Part shown: positions 25,224 through 33,498 of the stretch, one piece after another
Position numbering within the stretch: position 1 is the first letter of the stretch
Layout: every line of letters begins with the position of its first letter
Origin: Mangrovimonas spongiae
GTDB taxonomy: Bacteria; Bacteroidota; Bacteroidia; Flavobacteriales; Flavobacteriaceae
Length of the DNA stretch: 64,000 nt
Direction: 5' to 3'
NCBI RefSeq assembly: GCF_003944795.1
Contig: NZ_RWBG01000001.1
Location: 558,001-622,000, forward strand
Made by a program: the position numbers and the translations under genes
Notes under the pieces: generated by a model
What the model was told of the DNA's origin: nothing
What the model saw: the letters and a program-made list of their open reading frames with translations, nothing else
Databases searched by the model: none

Positions 25224-28103
25224 ATGAAACATTATTTTACTTTTTTATTAATAATATCTGTGACCTTTTTAGGGGTTTCTCAAAACGGAAACTTGCAAGG
25301 TATTATTACAGATGAAAACGGACTTACTGTTCCAGGAGCAACCGTTGTAATAGAAACATTAAATAAAGGCTCTGTTACCGATTTTAACGGAAAATACACC
25401 TTAATAAACGTGCCAGAAGGTAACCAAACAGTTACAGTAAAGTATTTAGGTTATGCAGATGTTAGCCAAGAGGTAACTGTAATTGCAGAAGGCACAACAA
25501 CATTAAACTTTACCTTAAGTACTGAAAATACAGAACTAGAAGAGGTGTTAATTACGGGTTACGGTTTAAGTGGCCAATCAAGAGCACTTAACACTCAAAA
25601 AAACAAAACAAATATCACCAACATTGTATCTACTGATCAGATTGGAAAATTCCCAGATGCCAATATTGGAGATGCCGTAAAACGTATTCCAGGTATTACC
25701 ATGCAAGTCGATCAAGGTGAAGCGCGTAATATTATTGTTCGTGGTTTATCGCCACAATTAAACTCGGTAACGTTAAATGGTAGTAGAATACCTTCTGCCG
25801 AAGGCGATAACCGTAATGTGCAAATGGATTTAATTCCATCTGATATGATTCAAACCATAGAAGTTAACAAAGCGGTGACCCCAGATATGGATGGCGATGC
25901 TTTAGGAGGTTCGGTAAATTTAATTACAAGAACATCGCCGCAAGGGTTTCGTTTGTCGGCAACCTTAGGATCAGGGCTAAACTTTATCACAGATAAACGT
26001 ATTTTAAACGGATCGTTTTTGGTTGGTAATCGTTCTAAAAACGATAAGTTTGGTTGGATGGTTTCAGCCTCTATAAACGATAACGATTTTGGAAGTGACA
26101 ATGTGGAAGCCGAATGGACCGATGAATTTGAATACTATACAGGTGTTGATGATACCGAAGGAGATCCTATTATGGAAGAGGTTGATGTAAACCCTTATGC
26201 CAATGTATTCGAAATTAGAGAATACTTAGTACAACGTATTCGTAGAAGTTTCTCGGCTAATTTTGATTATAAACTAGATAAGAATAACACGCTCTACTTT
26301 AAGTCTATTTATAACTGGAGAGACGATCGTGAAAATAGATTTAGGTTAGAACATGAAATGTTAGATGGTGAAGATATCGAGCTTGGAGACTTTACTGTAG
26401 ATGGAAACGGAAACTTAACCAGTTTCCCTGTAGAAGCAAAACGTCAAACAAAAGGTGGTATTGATAGTAAACGAAATAAAAATGCCAGATTAGAAGATCA
26501 ACGTATGCAAAACTATAGTTTAGGTGGAGAGCATTTAATAGGAAACATACAACTAGATTGGATGGGATCGTTTTCAAAAGCTTCCGAAGAACGTTTAAAC
26601 GAACGTTATTTAGAATACGAAAGTGAATACAGCATTAACTTCAACAACAATGAAGATAAACCGTTATTTACACCTGTAAGTGCTGCCGACGCAAATTTTG
26701 CCGATTTTGAATTAGGTGAAATCACCGAAGAAAATCAATATACCGAAGAAGAAGACATCAACTTTTTTGTAAACGCCCAAATTCCATTATCCATTATTAA
26801 AGAGCAAGACGGGTTTTTAAAAATAGGTGCTAAAACAAGGCTTAAAAACAAAAATCGTGATAATAACTTTTTTGAGTATGAAGTAGGCGATACAGATGTT
26901 TTAAATACAATGGGAATGATTCCAACTAGAAATTATTCAGATTCAGATTTCCTTGCCGGAAGTCAATATGCTGTAGGAACTTTTGCTAGTACAGATTACT
27001 TGGGTAGTTTGAATTTTAATAATACCAATCGTTTTACAGGCGAAGATTTACCCGACGAGTATGCCACAGCAAACTTTGATGTAAATGAAGATGTGTATGC
27101 AGGTTACGCCATGATTAATCAAAATTTATCAGACAAGTTTAGCGTGCTAGCAGGTGTGCGTTTAGAACATACTGCCATTGAAAGCCAAGGAAATGAACTA
27201 GAGTTTAATGAAGATGGCGATGTTTCAGGAATTAAAGAAATAAACGATGAAAGTTCTTATACTAACATTTTGCCAGGTGTTCATTTAAAGTATAATCTAT
27301 CCGATAATACGATATTACGTTTTGCTTGGACAAACACATTAGCAAGACCTAACTACGAAGATTTAGTGGCTTATAGAGAGCTAAATAGAGAAGATGAAGA
27401 AATCTTTTTAGGAAATTCAGAATTAGATCCAACCACATCTATGAACTTCGATATTATGGCAGAGCACTACTTTAAATCGGTAGGTATCATTTCTGGTGGA
27501 TTATTTTATAAAGACATTAAAGATTTTGTGTACACTTTTCAAAGTGAAACAACCGATAATACATTTGGTAATAATACCGAAGGATTTGAGGTTTACCAAC
27601 CATTAAACGGTGAAGGTGCCAGTATTTTTGGTGCTGAGATTTCGTTACAAAGACGTTTAGACTTTTTACCAGGATTTGCTAAAAACTTTAGTGTGTACGT
27701 AAACTATACGTATTTAACTTCTAGTGCTGATGGCATATATAATGAAGATGGTGAAGAACGTACCGATCTTGATTTACCAAATACCTCGCCAAACATGTTT
27801 AATGGGTCTTTAGGGTATTCAGGTAAAAACTTTAGTTTACGTTTATCAGGAAATTATTCCGATGCTTACATTGATGAAATTGGTGGAAATGCTTTTGAAG
27901 ATCGCTACTACGACGAGCAATTTTTCTTAGATTTTAATGCCAATGTAGCCATTAATAAAAATTTAAGCATCTACCTTAATGTAAATAATATAACCAATCA
28001 ACCATTACGTTACTACCAAGGTGTTAAAGGCAGAACCATGCAAATGGAATACTACGAGAAACGTTTAACCTTTGGCCTGAAATACGATTTATTTAAGAAA
28101 TAA
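25224..28103 (+). CDS. TonB-dependent receptor, probably for phytate or its products
   Basis: A 959-residue outer-membrane receptor. The start at 25224 gives the signal MKHYFTFLLIISVTFLGVSQ; a longer frame beginning with TTG at 25185 would bury it. A carboxypeptidase-regulatory-like domain (about 25-105, GIITDENGLTVPGATVVI) is followed by the plug (about 120-240, FPDANIGDAVKRIPGI, IIVRGLSPQLNSVTLNG) and a 22-strand barrel ending KRLTFGLKYDLFKK. The plug resembles the Caulobacter-type receptor group (TIGR01782). The stop is five bases before the phytase gene, so the pair is one operon. Substrate uptake linked to phytate is inferred from that partner. Confidence 0.88.
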   Translation: MKHYFTFLLIISVTFLGVSQNGNLQGIITDENGLTVPGATVVIETLNKGSVTDFNGKYTLINVPEGNQTVTVKYLGYADVSQEVTVIAEGTTTLNFTLSTENTELEEVLITGYGLSGQSRALNTQKNKTNITNIVSTDQIGKFPDANIGDAVKRIPGITMQVDQGEARNIIVRGLSPQLNSVTLNGSRIPSAEGDNRNVQMDLIPSDMIQTIEVNKAVTPDMDGDALGGSVNLITRTSPQGFRLSATLGSGLNFITDKRILNGSFLVGNRSKNDKFGWMVSASINDNDFGSDNVEAEWTDEFEYYTGVDDTEGDPIMEEVDVNPYANVFEIREYLVQRIRRSFSANFDYKLDKNNTLYFKSIYNWRDDRENRFRLEHEMLDGEDIELGDFTVDGNGNLTSFPVEAKRQTKGGIDSKRNKNARLEDQRMQNYSLGGEHLIGNIQLDWMGSFSKASEERLNERYLEYESEYSINFNNNEDKPLFTPVSAADANFADFELGEITEENQYTEEEDINFFVNAQIPLSIIKEQDGFLKIGAKTRLKNKNRDNNFFEYEVGDTDVLNTMGMIPTRNYSDSDFLAGSQYAVGTFASTDYLGSLNFNNTNRFTGEDLPDEYATANFDVNEDVYAGYAMINQNLSDKFSVLAGVRLEHTAIESQGNELEFNEDGDVSGIKEINDESSYTNILPGVHLKYNLSDNTILRFAWTNTLARPNYEDLVAYRELNREDEEIFLGNSELDPTTSMNFDIMAEHYFKSVGIISGGLFYKDIKDFVYTFQSETTDNTFGNNTEGFEVYQPLNGEGASIFGAEISLQRRLDFLPGFAKNFSVYVNYTYLTSSADGIYNEDGEERTDLDLPNTSPNMFNGSLGYSGKNFSLRLSGNYSDAYIDEIGGNAFEDRYYDEQFFLDFNANVAINKNLSIYLNVNNITNQPLRYYQGVKGRTMQMEYYEKRLTFGLKYDLFKK

Positions 28104-28108
28104 GAAAT

Positions 28109-29125
28109 ATGAAAAGAACAATAATTTTAAGTGCCTTTTCGCTAGTAATATTGTCTTGCGGAAATAACTTACCAGAAATAGCACCAACGTTAAAAACCAA
28201 TAAAGTACCACACGATAGCGACGACCCAGCTATTTGGGTAAATAATGAAAACCCAGAAAAAAGTATCGTTTTTGGTACCGATAAAGACGAGGTAAATGGT
28301 GGAGTTTATGCTTTCGATTTAGAGGGTAAAATCATAAAAGAGAAAAGCTTAACAGGAATTAGCTATCCAAATAATGTAGATGTTGAATATGGTTTTAAGC
28401 TAACCGATTCTACACAAACAGATATTATGGTATTTACCGAAAGGGAAAAACACCAGGTTCGCGTGTATTCAGTGCCAGACATGACACCGTTAGATAATGG
28501 TGGATTTAAAGTATTTACCGATGAAACTAATGTGGAAATGAAACGACCAATGGGAGTTTCTATCTATAAAAATTCAACAAATGGCGAGGTCTCTTTTTTT
28601 GTAAGTAGAAAAGAAGGGCCAACTGAAGGCTATTTATATCAATATGAGTTGGTGTCGGATTCTTTAGGAGTTAAAGTTAACTTGCTTAGAAAAATAGGCA
28701 CATTTAGCGGTGAAAAAGAAATTGAAGCCATTGCTGTAGATGATGAATTAGGTTATGTGTACTATTCGGATGAAGGTGTTGGTGTTAGGAAATACTACGC
28801 CGATCCTAAAAAGGGTGATGAAGAACTTGCCATGTTTGGCGGTGAGTATTTTAAAGACGATATAGAAGGTATTGCCATTGCAAAGTACAAAAACGGAAAC
28901 GGTGCTTTAATTGTATCTAATCAGCAAGACGGTTCCTTTAATTTGTTTAGCAGAAAAGATAATAGTTATATAAAAACATTAAACCTAGGAACTCTAGAAA
29001 CAGATGGTTGCGATGTAGTAACAAAACCATTAGGTACAAAATTTCCAAATGGCTTATTTGTTTCTATGAATGACGAACAAGACTTTTTCTATCATGCAGT
29101 TGACTCATTACAGTTGAGTAAATAA
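28109..29125 (+). CDS. Beta-propeller phytase, lipoprotein
   Basis: A 338-residue surface or periplasmic lipoprotein with signal MKRTIILSAFSLVILSC. The mature protein is a beta-propeller phytase (3-phytase, PF02333 type) that removes phosphate from myo-inositol hexakisphosphate with calcium. Visible family motifs are DSDDPAIWVNN near residue 37, PNNVDVEYGF near 88, EIEAIAVDDELGYVYYSDE near 210 and DDIEGIAIAK near 250. The length is normal. It follows a TonB-dependent receptor after five bases, which supports a phosphate-scavenging locus. A terminator follows directly. Confidence 0.9.
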   Translation: MKRTIILSAFSLVILSCGNNLPEIAPTLKTNKVPHDSDDPAIWVNNENPEKSIVFGTDKDEVNGGVYAFDLEGKIIKEKSLTGISYPNNVDVEYGFKLTDSTQTDIMVFTEREKHQVRVYSVPDMTPLDNGGFKVFTDETNVEMKRPMGVSIYKNSTNGEVSFFVSRKEGPTEGYLYQYELVSDSLGVKVNLLRKIGTFSGEKEIEAIAVDDELGYVYYSDEGVGVRKYYADPKKGDEELAMFGGEYFKDDIEGIAIAKYKNGNGALIVSNQQDGSFNLFSRKDNSYIKTLNLGTLETDGCDVVTKPLGTKFPNGLFVSMNDEQDFFYHAVDSLQLSK

Positions 29126-29144
29126 ATTGGTAATTTTCTCGTTA

Positions 29145-29179
29145 AAAGTCCTTTCTGTTATGGAAAGGGCTTTTTTTTT
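29145..29179 (+). terminator. Terminator of the phytate operon
   Basis: AAGTCCTTTC and GGAAAGGGCTT pair (one G.T) around a 6-base loop, followed by T9. Confidence 0.88.
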
Positions 29180-29187
29180 ATTATTAT

Positions 29188-29222
29188 AAAAAAATCCCAA
29201 GCATTTCTGTTTGGGATTTTTG
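29188..29222 (-). terminator. Terminator of ahcY
   Basis: AAAAATCCCAA and TTGGGATTTTT form an 11-bp stem. On the minus strand a T-run follows. It is distinct from the adjacent plus-strand terminator, so the two convergent genes each have their own. Confidence 0.88.
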
Positions 29223-29252
29223 TCTAATTATATAATAGTGTAACGGTCTTAT

Positions 29253-30569
29253 TTAGTATCTATAGTGCTCTGGTTTAAAAGGCCCTTCAACTTCTACGCC
29301 AATATACTTAGCTTGATCTGGTTTTAACTCAGTAAGCTCTACACCAATTTTTTCTAAGTGTAATTTAGCTACTTTTTCATCTAAATGTTTTGGTAGCATG
29401 TAGACTTGGTTTTCATATTTATCAGAATGATTCCAAAGTTCTATTTGTGCTAACGTTTGGTTTGTAAACGAGTTACTCATTACAAAACTTGGATGGCCAG
29501 TTGCGCAACCTAAGTTTACTAAACGTCCCTCGGCTAAAACAATAATATCGTTACCATCAATTGTATATTTATCAACTTGTGGCTTGATAGTGTCTTTTGT
29601 ATTACCATAATTTTCATTTAGCCAAGACATTTGTATTTCATTATCAAAATGGCCTATGTTACAAACTATAGTTTTGTCTTTCATGGCTTTAAAGTGCTCT
29701 GCGCGTACAATATCTTTGTTTCCAGTAGTTGTAATCACAACATCGGCGTTACCTACAACAGTTTCTAGTTTTTTCACTTCAAAACCATCCATGGCAGCTT
29801 GTAGTGCACAAATTGGGTCAATCTCGGTTACGGTTACAATACTTCCTGCGCCTTTAAAAGAGGCAGCAGTACCTTTACCAACATCGCCATAACCACAAAC
29901 CACAACGCGCTTTCCAGCTAACATTAAGTCAGTTGCACGACGTATTGCATCTACAGCAGATTCTCTACAGCCATATTTGTTATCAAATTTAGATTTAGTT
30001 ACCGAGTCGTTTACATTAATAGCTGGCATAGGTAACGTGCCATTTTCCATGCGCTCGTATAAACGGTGAACGCCTGTTGTAGTTTCCTCAGAAAGTCCTT
30101 TAATAGCAGTAGCTAACTCTGGATATTGGTCTAAAACCATATTCGTTAAATCACCACCGTCATCTAAAATCATGTTTAAAGGTTGTCTGTCTTCACCAAA
30201 AAATAAGGTCTGTTCAATACACCAGTCAAATTCTTCTTCGGTCATGCCTTTCCATGCATATACTGGAATACCAGCGGCAGCAATAGCAGCGGCAGCATGG
30301 TCTTGTGTTGAGAATATATTACAAGAACTCCAAGTTACTTCGGCTCCAAGAGCCACTAAAGTTTCAATTAATACTGCTGTTTGAATAGTCATATGTAAAC
30401 AACCTGCTATTCTAGCACCTCTTAAAGGTTGTTGTGCGCCATATTCTTCACGAAGGCTCATTAAACCCGGCATTTCTGCTTCGGCTAGCTCAATTTCTTT
30501 TCTTCCCCAATCGGCCAAAGAGATGTCTTTCACCTTGTATGGTACGTAAGGAATTGTTTTTGTACTCAT
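29253..30569 (-). CDS. ahcY: Adenosylhomocysteinase
   Basis: A 438-residue cytoplasmic enzyme that splits S-adenosylhomocysteine to adenosine and homocysteine, keeping methylation reactions running. The N-terminal substrate domain has [20 protein letters not shown] and [17 protein letters not shown]; the catalytic Lys/Asp region reads [20 protein letters not shown]; the NAD fold is [17 protein letters not shown]. It ends with the family tail KPEHYRY. The length is standard. It diverges from the phosphopantetheinyl transferase operon. A TACCTTTG element on the minus strand at 30669-30676 would give a leader of about 90 bases. No SAH riboswitch was recognised. Confidence 0.97.
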   Translation of the reverse strand: MSTKTIPYVPYKVKDISLADWGRKEIELAEAEMPGLMSLREEYGAQQPLRGARIAGCLHMTIQTAVLIETLVALGAEVTWSSCNIFSTQDHAAAAIAAAGIPVYAWKGMTEEEFDWCIEQTLFFGEDRQPLNMILDDGGDLTNMVLDQYPELATAIKGLSEETTTGVHRLYERMENGTLPMPAINVNDSVTKSKFDNKYGCRESAVDAIRRATDLMLAGKRVVVCGYGDVGKGTAASFKGAGSIVTVTEIDPICALQAAMDGFEVKKLETVVGNADVVITTTGNKDIVRAEHFKAMKDKTIVCNIGHFDNEIQMSWLNENYGNTKDTIKPQVDKYTIDGNDIIVLAEGRLVNLGCATGHPSFVMSNSFTNQTLAQIELWNHSDKYENQVYMLPKHLDEKVAKLHLEKIGVELTELKPDQAKYIGVEVEGPFKPEHYRY

Positions 30570-30650
30570 AATTTTCTTTAATTTTTTTATTGTATAACAA
30601 CTTTGGCAATCGTCTTTAAATAGTTAAATTCGCTTAACAAAATTGTTTAA

Positions 30651-30666
30651 ACTTCTTTCAAGAAGT
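30651..30666. promoter_or_regulatory. 16-bp perfect inverted repeat upstream of ahcY
   Basis: ACTTCTT-TC-AAGAAGT is perfectly symmetrical. It lies in the divergent region between ahcY and the phosphopantetheinyl transferase gene, next to the probable ahcY start. It could be an operator or a small leader hairpin; it has no T-run to act as a terminator. Confidence 0.4.
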
Positions 30667-30668
30667 GC

Positions 30669-30676
30669 AAAGGTAA
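30669..30676 (-). promoter_or_regulatory. ahcY -7 element TACCTTTG
   Basis: An exact TAnnTTTG on the minus strand, 99 bases before the ahcY ATG. No matching -33 TTTG is present. Confidence 0.4.
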
Positions 30677-30698
30677 TCAATAACTTTCATAATTTTAA

Positions 30699-31325
30699 AT
30701 GCCACTATATAAAACACTTACTCCAAATGCACAAACAACTGTTAAAATTTGGAAGATTACCGAATCTTATGATGAGTTAATAGCTCCAATTACCTTAAAA
30801 CCGCAAAACATGCAGCGCGTTTTAGGTATGAAAAGTGAATTGCACCAACGTGGGTTTTTAAGTGTGAGACATTTACTAGCAGAATTTGGGTATACCGATA
30901 ACGATTTGTTTTACGATGAAAACGGGAAGCCACACTTAAAAGATGGTAAACATATTTCTATAACACATTCTTTTACGTTTTCAGGAGTGGTTGTTAGTGA
31001 AGATGTGGTGGGAATAGATATCGAAAAACAGCGAGATAAAATAGGTGTGATTGCTCATAAGTTTATGGACTACGAGTTTGAGTATTTAAACAAACGAGAT
31101 GTAGATTACATAAATAAACTTACCGTGGTTTGGTGTATTAAAGAGTCGTTGTATAAGTTGTTTGCTACACCAGGATTAAGCTTTTTAAAACATACATTGG
31201 TTATTCCGTTTACTATAGAAGAAGCTTCCACGGTTTCTTGGATAGATTATAATGATGAAAAATACCGTTATCAAGCCGAATTTTTAGAGTTTGAAGGTTT
31301 TACTTGCGCTTATGTTATGCCATAA
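30699..31325 (+). CDS. 4'-phosphopantetheinyl transferase superfamily protein
   Basis: A 208-residue Sfp-type enzyme that would transfer phosphopantetheine from CoA to carrier proteins. The magnesium-binding and catalytic motifs are present: ISITHSFTFSGVVVS, then VGIDIEKQRDKIG, then VVWCIKESLYKLF (the WxxKE motif). The length fits the two-domain Sfp class. It is the first gene of a seven-gene run with small gaps or overlaps. The carrier protein it serves is not in this window. It may have a role in fatty acid or flexirubin/aryl polyene synthesis, but nothing here shows which. Confidence 0.85.
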   Translation: MPLYKTLTPNAQTTVKIWKITESYDELIAPITLKPQNMQRVLGMKSELHQRGFLSVRHLLAEFGYTDNDLFYDENGKPHLKDGKHISITHSFTFSGVVVSEDVVGIDIEKQRDKIGVIAHKFMDYEFEYLNKRDVDYINKLTVVWCIKESLYKLFATPGLSFLKHTLVIPFTIEEASTVSWIDYNDEKYRYQAEFLEFEGFTCAYVMP

Positions 31326-31330
31326 TTATA

Positions 31331-32074
31331 ATGAAAACACTCTATAAAAACATATTACAAGCAATGCTAAAGGACCAAAAGCTTTTAGCTGTTTTAATAG
31401 ATCCTGACAAAATGAAATTGGATCATGTAGAGCTGTTTATTAAAAAAGTAAATATCTCTTTGGCAACGCATATTTTTGTTGGCGGCAGCACAGTTGAAGC
31501 CAATGCGACGGATATTTTAGTAACTAAAATAAAGCAGTTTACTACATTGCCTGTTGTATTATTTCCAGGTGATGTTACGCAAATAACCAATAAAGCAGAT
31601 GGGTTGTTATTTTTAAGTTTATTATCTGGAAGGAACCCCGAATATTTAATTGATAAGCAAATTGCCTCGGTTTCTAAATTACGAGAAACAACATTAGAAA
31701 TTATTCCTACAGGGTACATTTTAATAGAAAATGGTAAGCAAACGGCTGTTCAACGCGTAACAGCTACAAAGCCATTGCCTAGAAATGATATCCAACAAAT
31801 TATAGATACTGCCAAAGCTGGCGAATATATGGGAAAACAACTTATATATTTAGAGGCAGGGAGTGGCGCAATACAACCTATTTCCGAAGATATTATCGCA
31901 AAAGTAAAGCAAGAATTAAATATACCATTAATTGTTGGTGGTGGTATTAAAACCAAAAAGCAACTACAGTCGGCTTACAATTCGGGAGCAGATTTAGTGG
32001 TTATAGGAACTGCTTTTGAAGACGATGAATCGTTTTTTAACGATATAAAAAGACCCGCAATAGCCACAACGTAA
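31331..32074 (+). CDS. pcrB: Geranylgeranylglyceryl/heptaprenylglyceryl phosphate synthase (PcrB family)
   Basis: A 247-residue TIM-barrel prenyltransferase that joins a polyprenyl diphosphate to glycerol-1-phosphate. The start at ATG 31331 (MKTLYKNILQAML) is preferred over a TTG at 31304 inside the previous gene. Family motifs: LLAVLIDPDKMK, FVGGSTVEAN, LFPGDVTQI, LLSGRNPEYLI, PTGYILIENG, YLEAGSGA, PLIVGGGI and GTAFEDD. This is the bacterial group II type seen in Bacteroidota. The product is archaeal-type ether-lipid precursor chemistry; its use in Flavobacteria is poorly known. It lies five bases behind the phosphopantetheinyl transferase gene. Confidence 0.92.
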   Translation: MKTLYKNILQAMLKDQKLLAVLIDPDKMKLDHVELFIKKVNISLATHIFVGGSTVEANATDILVTKIKQFTTLPVVLFPGDVTQITNKADGLLFLSLLSGRNPEYLIDKQIASVSKLRETTLEIIPTGYILIENGKQTAVQRVTATKPLPRNDIQQIIDTAKAGEYMGKQLIYLEAGSGAIQPISEDIIAKVKQELNIPLIVGGGIKTKKQLQSAYNSGADLVVIGTAFEDDESFFNDIKRPAIATT

Positions 32075-32091
32075 AAATATATAAAAAGCAT

Positions 32092-32352
32092 ATGAAAATA
32101 TCAGTAGAATTAACACTTACACCAATACAAGACGATTATGAGCCATCTATCATCCATTTCATAAAAAAACTAAGAGCGTCTAATTTAAACGTATTAGAAA
32201 ATCCTTTAAGTACACAAGTTTATGGCGATTATGATGAGGTTATGAAAGTGCTTACCACAGAAATTAAAGAAGCTTTCGAGTTGATAGAACGCGGCTTGTT
32301 GTATATGAAAATTGTAAAATCTGATAGACACGATTATGAACCACATTTTTGA
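32092..32352 (+). CDS. YkoF/MTH1187-type thiamine-binding protein
   Basis: An 86-residue single ferredoxin-like domain without a signal peptide. Matching features of the YkoF/Thiamine_BP family are the opening strand MKISVELTLTPI, then DDYEPSIIHFIKKLRASNLN, then NPLSTQVYGDYDEVMKVL. Such domains bind thiamine or hydroxymethylpyrimidine in the cytoplasm. Its last 17 bases overlap the start of a PnuC-like transporter gene. A TPP-riboswitch-controlled receptor lies 3.4 kb downstream, which supports thiamine salvage. Chemistry beyond binding is not expected. Confidence 0.8.
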   Translation: MKISVELTLTPIQDDYEPSIIHFIKKLRASNLNVLENPLSTQVYGDYDEVMKVLTTEIKEAFELIERGLLYMKIVKSDRHDYEPHF

Positions 32353-32968
32353 TTGGTTATTTTCACAATACCAAGGTGTTGATACACATTTAATTGTCTT
32401 AGAATTTATAGGGGTCTTTTTTGGTTTTTTAAGTGTTTGGTATTCAAAACAAGAAAATATTCTTGTGTATCCAACAGGTATTATAAGTACCGCCATTTTT
32501 GTTTATATACTTTGGGTTTATGGTCTTTTAGGCGATATGTTTATCAATGCCTATTACTTTTCTATGAGTATTTATGGGTGGTATTTTTGGACAAGAAAAG
32601 ATGCCAATAACAATGAGGTTCCTGTTACCAAAACCACAAAAAAAGAACATTTATGGAGTGTGCTTATTTTTATAGCCACCATAATTTTTGTGGTGATAAT
32701 TTATAAATTCAATAATAAATTCGATACTTGGACAGCTTATGTAGATACAGTTACAACAGCTATATTTTTTGTTGGTATGTGGCTTATGGCTAAAAAGAAA
32801 TTAGAAAACTGGACCTATTGGATTATTGGAGATATCATATCGGTGCCTTTATACTTTTACAAAGGATTGGTATTTACCTCTTTTCAATATTTTTTGTTTA
32901 CTATTATAGCGATTTATGGATTTAGAGCATGGAAGAAAAGCTTAAACAACACCCCACAAACTGTATAA
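32336..32968 (+). CDS. pnuT: PnuC family transporter, probably PnuT (thiamine)
   Basis: A 210-residue membrane protein with about seven helices. The family core includes FLSVWYSKQENILVYPTGII, INAYYFSMSIYGWYFW and WTYWIIGDIISVPLYFYKG. Pnu proteins carry vitamins by facilitated diffusion and depend on cytoplasmic phosphorylation to trap them. PnuC carries nicotinamide riboside and PnuT carries thiamine. Thiamine is favoured here because the previous gene is YkoF-like and a THI-box receptor lies nearby. The next gene, a NadR-type kinase, overlaps by 40 bases and could also point to nicotinamide riboside. The substrate is therefore not settled. Confidence 0.8.
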   Translation: MNHIFDWLFSQYQGVDTHLIVLEFIGVFFGFLSVWYSKQENILVYPTGIISTAIFVYILWVYGLLGDMFINAYYFSMSIYGWYFWTRKDANNNEVPVTKTTKKEHLWSVLIFIATIIFVVIIYKFNNKFDTWTAYVDTVTTAIFFVGMWLMAKKKLENWTYWIIGDIISVPLYFYKGLVFTSFQYFLFTIIAIYGFRAWKKSLNNTPQTV

Positions 32969-33498
32969 AAGTTGTTTTATTTGGCCCTGAAAGTACAGGG
33001 AAAACAACATTGTCTAAACAACTGGCCAGACATTATAATTCTGTTTGGGTGCCAGAATACGCACGTGAATATCTTCAAAATAAATGGAATGAAGAACGTA
33101 AAACATGCGAACCAGAGGACTTGTTACCCATAGCTGTTGGGCAAATGGCATTAGAAAATAAATTAGCCACAAAAACAAACTCGGTGTTAATTTGTGATAC
33201 CGATTTGCTAGAAACTAAAGTCTATTCCGAAGCGTATTATTCAGGGGATTGCGATCCTTTATTAGAAAAATATGCCCTCAAGAATACTTATCATATATAC
33301 TTTTTAACGTATATTGATATCCCTTGGGAGAAAGACGATTTACGTGACAAACCTAACGAGCGTGAACGCATGTTTAAAGCCTTTGAGAATGCTTTAAAAA
33401 AGTATAACCGCCCTTATGTTTTACTAAAAGGAAGTAAAACCGAACGTTTACAAATAGCCGTAAATCATATTGATGAACTACTAAAAAATAATGTATGA
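32929..33498 (+). CDS. NadR-like P-loop nucleoside/vitamin kinase
   Basis: A 189-residue cytoplasmic ATPase/kinase. The Walker A motif is FGPESTGKTTLSKQLARHY, followed by VPEYAREYL and LICDTDLLETKVY, a close match to the ribosylnicotinamide kinase domain of NadR. No nucleotidyltransferase or HTH domain is attached. It overlaps the PnuC/PnuT gene by 40 bases and the next gene by four. In NadR the domain phosphorylates nicotinamide riboside; in this thiamine-like context it could phosphorylate thiamine and trap it. That alternative is an inference and needs assay. Confidence 0.85.
   Translation: MEEKLKQHPTNCIKVVLFGPESTGKTTLSKQLARHYNSVWVPEYAREYLQNKWNEERKTCEPEDLLPIAVGQMALENKLATKTNSVLICDTDLLETKVYSEAYYSGDCDPLLEKYALKNTYHIYFLTYIDIPWEKDDLRDKPNERERMFKAFENALKKYNRPYVLLKGSKTERLQIAVNHIDELLKNNV

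Noticed and set aside
30570-30698. SAH or SAM riboswitch before ahcY
   Set aside because: No conserved SAH/SAM aptamer core was found; only a short perfect inverted repeat is present.
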